A DNA stretch of 64,000 nucleotides from Pteria penguin (Eukaryota > Mollusca > Bivalvia > Pterioida > Pteriidae), in the NCBI GenBank assembly GCA_035048485.1, contig CM068584.1, forward strand, positions 69,476,637 through 69,540,636, given 5' to 3'. Position 1 is the first letter of the stretch, and each line of letters begins with the position of its first letter. The notes beneath the pieces were generated by a model that worked only from the letters and a program-made list of their open reading frames with translations, made no database searches and was not told where the DNA came from. A program made the translations under genes and the position numbers. Of the stretch, positions 58,000 through 64,000 are shown in pieces.

Positions 58000-60890
58000 C
58001 CATAATGTCATCATTTTGAAAGACCTCTAATCTAAAATCACACAACCCGAATATTGAAATATCATGGAAGAATGAATTTGTAAATGATAAGTATACAATA
58101 TATATAATTATTCAATGATTACTTGATAACTAAATTATTTCCATGAGCTCATATAGATTATTGTTAGGGAAAATCTCGAAACCAAAGAGAATTTGTCTAT
58201 TAACTACATACTGTATCTATGTACTCAGTTGGTTGGTACACTCTTTTCTCGTCCCTTCGGTATGCTCCGTCACTTCGTTTGGGACCATATCTTGTGTTGC
58301 TTGAAAATCGTGTACCAACTTTAACTTATATCACTGGTTTTATTTGTTCACCCATTTCCATTTATACTCGAAATGAATTACATTTGTACAAGAGAAGGGG
58401 ATGATCATTACCGACGTAGAGTGTTATGCTTTAATTACTGACTACAGAGTACCCTCCCTTTAGATTACGCCTGCCAACTACAGTCTGAATATGTCGTGTC
58501 TCCTGTAAATGCTTTGAATCACGATGAATGCCTGGGGATGCTTAGATATAAGAATCTCATTTTGATATAAACAATGACACCCGACCTTCCCCGTTAAAAA
58601 TACCTACGGTCTTTTTAAGCGTCTACCATTGTGATTGATGTAATACTGTTAATTTGTTTCATATCGTATCATGTGACTACCCATCAGTGCAAGATGCAGC
58701 TATAGAGTACATACACATAATACCAGACATAGTTATCCGTTCAGTGTGACATTCTTTGCATCTCACATAAACAAAGTGGGTTATATTAGAGGGTGGTGTT
58801 TCTAACAATATCTAACTTCACGTTCCTATACATCTATATATAATAACAGGACCCAGTTTTACTAAACGCAGACGTAGACGTAAAATACGAGTATTTTGCG
58901 TTTTACTAAACATGCGTAGATTTACGTGTAAACTTACGTGTGCCTAGTAGTACGTAAGTACAATTGAGGCTGTTTTAGTTATTTCAGAGCAGAAATGAAG
59001 TTGCCTTAAGCACAGAGGGTGATATTTCGAGACAGGGGTCGCATTTAGACACATAAGACAACAAACTCCATAAGGGAGTTATAAGAGATCGTTTAATTAA
59101 CACTTAGAGTGCCAACATCACATTACGGCCAAACTAGTACAGTCGGTGACGTCGCCATGACGTTGTGAGTGACATCAATCGAAAAACTTACGCAGAGAGT
59201 AAAATTATGGCGTCACGATAACTCTCACTAACTACTAACTTAAATAACATGACGTCACTGTTCGATCTTGAGAAGCTATTTTAAAGGGCATTATGAGAGG
59301 AATCACGCATTTTCTGTCAATGATTATATCACAAATGAGACTATTTCACAAACGCTTAGATGACCCAGATTCTTGATTATTTTTTTTTTATCCTTTGTTT
59401 TACCAGATTATCATCTTAATTGAAAAAGTAATGGAATATATATAATCTATGTATACTTTTTCATTGAATGCAAATGTGGATTTCAAAATATTTATAACAG
59501 CATTTGTAAAAAAAATACTGAAAAATTGCAAGTCATTTCCCCCTTATGCATTCCGAATTTCTCCCGCCTTTACTCATAAGAGAATGACGCAGTATGTAAA
59601 ACTGAAAACGGATACGTACAGTGAAAAGACTACATTTATTTACGGGCTACCAAACACTACTCCGGGTTACTAATTGTTGAAATCTAGGGGCCCGGGTGGC
59701 TACCATGTCAAAACAGTTAATTTTAGTCCTTGCATGTAACCATTGATTGACCTGCTATAGCTATCAATTTTATTAAGTTTTACACCATAACAAGGTTATT
59801 TCACCTTCATCTTATGTTCTTCTTCTTCCACATGAAGTGTCCTCATAAGCTGAGTTGTAGACTTTATATGTATATCACTTTCCTTGTATGTGTACACAAG
59901 ATTTACTTCACCTGTATTATGTATAGAAGCTATCAATTTGATTTTAAGGGTTACATCACATCAAAATTAATTCACCGATATTATATTTAGGATGTGCCAA
60001 TTTATTTGTAAGCATGCACGTGCGGATCTAGAGGGGTGCATATCAAGTCTTGACAAACCCTGAAATTCGTCGAAAATTATTTTTCTATATATATTTACAC
60101 ATGGGAGGACCGCCTCTCAAAGAATTCATCGTGAGTGGACCCCACTCTACATAATCATTGGATCCACCCCTGCAATATTGTACTGAATTCATTCTGAGTG
60201 GACACCACTCTACAAAATCTTTCCATCCGCCCCTGTAATGTTGTACTTAATTCCATAGATTTGATCAATGACTAAGTAAAGCAATACACTATAAACTCGA
60301 GACAGGGTATAAAATAGCGACAGTCGAGCAAGGGGAAAATGTGGCCAGGTTATCCCTCGAACCCATGACCAGGTGACTATACAGCTGGTTCTCTTATGTG
60401 GTTGCCTGTCTCTGTTATTTCTCTATATTTTATATATACATTTATATATACACAAGCTAATATTTTCACGCTTCTATTGTATTATATTATTATGGTACCT
60501 TACATTTTCTCTACATTGTATGTACATTTTTTGGCCATACGATTCGTCAATGTTGTTGGTAATGATTAGTGGTAGCCTCACAGAAACTGCAGGACCCACC
60601 AACTTCGATGACAATTATCTGAATTCTCCCTCAACCCTTTTCAAACATGATCGTGGGTTACAGTTCCATTAAACCCCCAACCACAATCCCCACGATTTTC
60701 CATTCAAAGAGATTTTGTTTTGATAAATACATCAGTTGTTAAAGCTATTCTTCTTTCATAAAAGAGATATTCACCCATTCAGATGTGTGGGTTCATGGAT
60801 CTCTTCGACATGACTAACAAAAGCTAAGAGTCATCGGCCAGAGTTAATATTCTTTCAAAAAATTTAAGAAAGTCTAAAGTTGATTTATTT
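58000..60890. other. unclassified intergenic region
   Basis: No gene recognised on either strand. A cluster of ACGTA/TACGT words at about 58870-58970 (AAACGCAGACGTAGACGTAA, GTAGATTTACGTGTAAACTT) is partly self-complementary. Phrases near 60020-60240 (GTGCGGATCTAGAGGGGTGC, GGATCCACCCCTG) look like eroded ends of dispersed elements. The open frames have no motif. Confidence 0.45.
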
Positions 60891-60894
60891 ATTA

Positions 60895-61085
60895 TTGTTT
60901 TTGTTTTCTTTGGCCCCCTCCCCCCCCCTTTTTTTTTGTTTTTGGGGTTTTTTGTTGTTGTTGGGTTTTTCTCTTTTTTTTATTTTGTTTTTTGTTTTGA
61001 GGGTGTTTTTTGTTTTTTGTTTTTTTGGGGGAGGGGGTTGGTTCTTTGTGTTTGGTTTGGTTTTCGTGCTTTGTTTTTTTTTTCG
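60895..61085. repeat. T/G-rich low-complexity tract
   Basis: About 190 bp made almost only of T and G on the plus strand (TTTTTGTTTTTGGGGTTTTT). It yields an artefactual hydrophobic frame on plus and a Lys/Gln-rich frame on minus. Confidence 0.9.
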
Positions 61086-62560
61086 AATAAAAAGGTGTGG
61101 GGGTGGAGGCTATGAGGCTATTCAATATGTAGGGGAAGAATGCCAACGTGAACTTGACAGTATGAAATTACTCTATATGTACTCACACCAAAAAGCAGCA
61201 AGATGAGACTTGCAGATTACCAAATAACATCGTCTTCTGATTAAAAAGGTCGATAAACATGTTTGACTGAGGAAGCAAGATATATCATTGAGATTGCATT
61301 TCATAATCCCTTTTTTCGATTTAGCTTCCGTATTAATAACTTGTAACTAGTGACCGCTGATTAATAGATGTAAACATATTTTTTATTTATTTTAAGAGTA
61401 GCTGACTTAAAATAATTGGAATAATGATCCATGTGACAGAGAGAGAGATAGTGGTGGTGGGGGTTGATATTATTAAACTTAAATCAGTAAATCAATCATT
61501 TCCCCAGATATCTACTTTTAATGCATCGTCAAAATAAATTCTGTAGTGAAACGTGACCCTGAAATCAGTCCATGAGGAGATTAATACCTTAGCGTGACGT
61601 AGAACAGTAATATACATATATAATAAACATATATAATAAACATATATAATAAACATATATAATAAACATATATAATAAACATATATTTCACCTTTTTGTA
61701 CTTCCTAGTCATCCTGGGATAGAAAAGTTGTCTGCATAGTTGAAAGCCGACAACAACACCAACATGGTCTTTCTGAGGAAAACGTTGCTTACTTTCACAG
61801 AAATATAATTTACATATTCATTTTACATACTTTACGACAAAGCCCCCTTTTTACTAAATCCGATGATTTTTAATTTATCGATATCGTTCTTTTAATATAG
61901 GCGGTGGTCGACATACGGGAATATCTAGGCCATGTATAGTGATAGCTCGGTAAGTAGCCTTTACTTATGGCTCAGGTGTCAAGAGATGAAAATAAAATTA
62001 GAATAAACAAATGAAAAAAAAATGAATAAATAAACACCTCCCCCACCCCGCAATAAAAATTACAAGTGGAGCTGGTTGATTTTTGTTTCGGAGTATGATG
62101 TATGATGTTGATGGAAACAGCCCATCCCCCCACCCAAAAAAAAAAAAAGAAATAAGAAAACAATAAGGGTATTAACATGTACAGGTTATAACTTAACAGT
62201 GTGATTGGATATCGGAAATATCAAGTCAAAAGTCTATGCAAAAAAGAAGAAAATCATGCGTATCATAGAAACCAATGGAGATTTATTCACGCTCTTTAAA
62301 TTAAAATGTTTCACTGACCGGAAAGGAATTCTTAATAAACAATACAACGGGATTCCTGAAGTTAACGAGAGATGATATTCCGGATGTCATGATGTCATGA
62401 TGGAGCAGTGGATGAAAACGGAGACGGAAAATTAGATATATTCGGTACGATATTGACAAAAACAAACAAAGAGCGGATGAAAAAGGATTCGGAGAATGGA
62501 ATTACATTGAGAAAAATTGAAATACATACAACACGTACAGAGAATAAACATATACTAAAC
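61086..62560. other. unclassified region
   Basis: No gene recognised. It contains a 13 bp tandem repeat (ATATAATAAACAT) of about five copies at 61613-61690 and short homopolymer runs near 62010 and 62140. Confidence 0.5.
61613..61690. repeat. 13 bp tandem repeat
   Basis: CATATATAATAAA repeated about five times, perfect. Confidence 0.93.
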
Positions 62561-62564
62561 ACTG

Positions 62565-64000
62565 TCACTATCAACCACTTATAGTCACCACTTAACACTG
62601 TCAACTACTGCTAGCCACCACTATATACTGTCAACCACTGCTAGCCACCAATATATACAATCAGCCACTACTAGCCACCGCTATATACTGTCAACCACTG
62701 CTAGCTACCACTATACACTGTCAACCACTGCTAGATACCACTATATACTGTCAACCACTGCCAGTCACCGCTATATACAGTCAACCACTGCTAGCCACCG
62801 CTATATACTGTCAACCACTGCTAGCCAGCACTATATACTGTCAACCACTGCTAGATACCACTATATACTGTCAACCACTGCTAGCCACCAATATATACAA
62901 TCAGCCACTGCTAGCCACTGCTGTATACTGTCAACCACTGCTAGCCACCACTATATACTGTCAACTACTGCAAGCCACCACTATATACTGTCAACCACTG
63001 CTAGCCACCAATATATACAATCAGTCACTGCTAGCCACCGCTATATACTGTCAACCACTGCTAGCCAGCACTATATACTGTCAACCACTGCTAGATACCA
63101 CTATATACTGTCAACCACTGCTAGCCACCAATATATACAATCAGCCACTGCTAGCCACTGCTGTATACTGTCAACCACTGCTAGCCACCACTATATACTG
63201 TCAACTACTGCTAGCCACCACTATATACTGTCAACCACTGCTAGCCACCAATATATACTACCAGCCACTGCTAGCCACCGCTATATACTGTCAATCACTG
63301 CTAGCCATCACTATATACTATCAACCACTGCTAGCCACCACTATATACTGTCAACCACTGCTAGCCACTGCTATATACTGTCAACCACTGCTAGCCACCG
63401 ATATATACTATCAACCACTGCTAACCACCACTATATACTATCTACCACTGCTAGTCACCACTATATACTGTCAACCACTGCTAGCCACCACTATATACTG
63501 TCAACCACTGCTAGCCACCACTATATACTATCAACCACTGCTAGCCAGCACTATATACTGTCAACTACTGCTAGATACCACTATATAGAGTCAACCACTG
63601 CTAGCCACTGCTATATACTGTCAACCACTGCTAGCCACCGCTATATACTGTCAACCACTGCTAGCCACCACTATATACTATCAACCACTGCTAGCCACCA
63701 CTATCTACTGTCAACCACTGCTAGCCACCATTATATCCTATCAACCACTGTTAGCCACCACTATATACTGTCACCCACTGCTAGCCAGCACTATGTACTA
63801 TTAACCACTGCTAGCCACCACTATATACTGTCAACTACTGCTAGATACCACTATATACAGTCAACCACTGCTAGCCACCGCTATATACTGTCAACCACTG
63901 CTAGCCATCACTATATACTGTCAACCACTGTTAGCCACCACTATATACTATCAACCACTGCTAGCCACCACTATCTACTGTCAACCACTGCTAGCCACCA
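62565..64000. repeat. 30 bp satellite with 240 bp higher-order period, continues past the window
   Basis: The unit comprises CTAGCCACCACTATATACTG and TCAACCACTG. About 48 copies stay in perfect 30 bp register, with no indels seen from 62600 to the window end. The eight-unit block 62821-63060 repeats nearly exactly at 63061-63300, marked by CTAGCCAGCA, CTAGATACCA, AATATATACAATCAGCC and CTGTATACTG variants. The array's right end is not in the window. Confidence 0.96.

Noticed and set aside
60880..61206. 108-residue hydrophobic frame, possible membrane protein
   Set aside because: It translates a T/G low-complexity tract; Phe/Val/Gly/Leu composition is dictated by the bases.

Overview
The window is eukaryotic, non-coding and repeat-dominated. 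It has long satellites, non-LTR retrotransposons, Penelope-like elements (PLEs), tRNA-derived SINEs and several inverted-repeat DNA elements. I recognise no intact host protein gene and no bacterial-type operon. The mix (hammerhead-bearing PLE sequence, SINEs with a GATT tail, an RNase H-bearing LINE, a Tx1/L1-like LINE, a PIF/Harbinger transposase with introns) fits a marine invertebrate, most likely a mollusc. That is an inference from repeat content, not from a marker gene.

Layout. 0.5-21.1 kb: a composite repeat landscape in which blocks of a diverged 41-45 bp minisatellite alternate with related copies of a longer conserved block (about 6.2, 8.7, 11.3, 12.4 and 18.3 kb). It is punctuated by SINEs (1.5, 17.8, 18.4 kb), a mariner remnant (9.5 kb), inverted-repeat elements (4.2, 14.0, 20.5 kb) and local tandem arrays. 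21.2-28.0 kb: one array of about 148 copies of a 46 bp satellite. 28.0-30.8 kb: about 7.5 copies of a repeat of roughly 370 bp. 31.0-37.4 kb: a truncated minus-strand LINE followed by a nearly complete but dead plus-strand I/Nimb-like LINE (ORF1, endonuclease, reverse transcriptase, RNase H, C-terminal Cys/His motif).

37.4-42.9 kb: a three-exon PIF/Harbinger (HARBI1-like) transposase pseudogene on the minus strand. Its second intron holds a SINE, a hammerhead-like motif and PLE copy A. 42.9-45.1 kb: a tandem duplication of about 300 bp, two head-to-tail hammerhead-like units 347 bp apart (retrozyme-like), and a PLE 3' fragment. 47.7-49.0 kb: an 86 bp satellite. 49.4-53.1 kb: an inverted PLE 3' fragment, a SINE, and PLE copy B flanked by 75 bp direct repeats. 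54.1-57.6 kb: a 5'-truncated Tx1/L1-like LINE on the minus strand with poly-A tail and an 11 bp target-site duplication. 58.0-62.5 kb: nothing recognised apart from simple repeats. 62.57 kb to the end: a perfectly phased 30 bp satellite with a 240 bp higher-order period that runs off the window.

The most interesting items are the hammerhead ribozyme-like motifs (one beside PLE copy A, two as a tandem dimer), the paralogous blocks with reciprocal filled and empty insertion sites, the 75 bp direct repeats exactly bounding PLE copy B, the inverted-repeat element carrying six palindromic CRE-type sites, and a possible SINE seed for the large 46 bp satellite.
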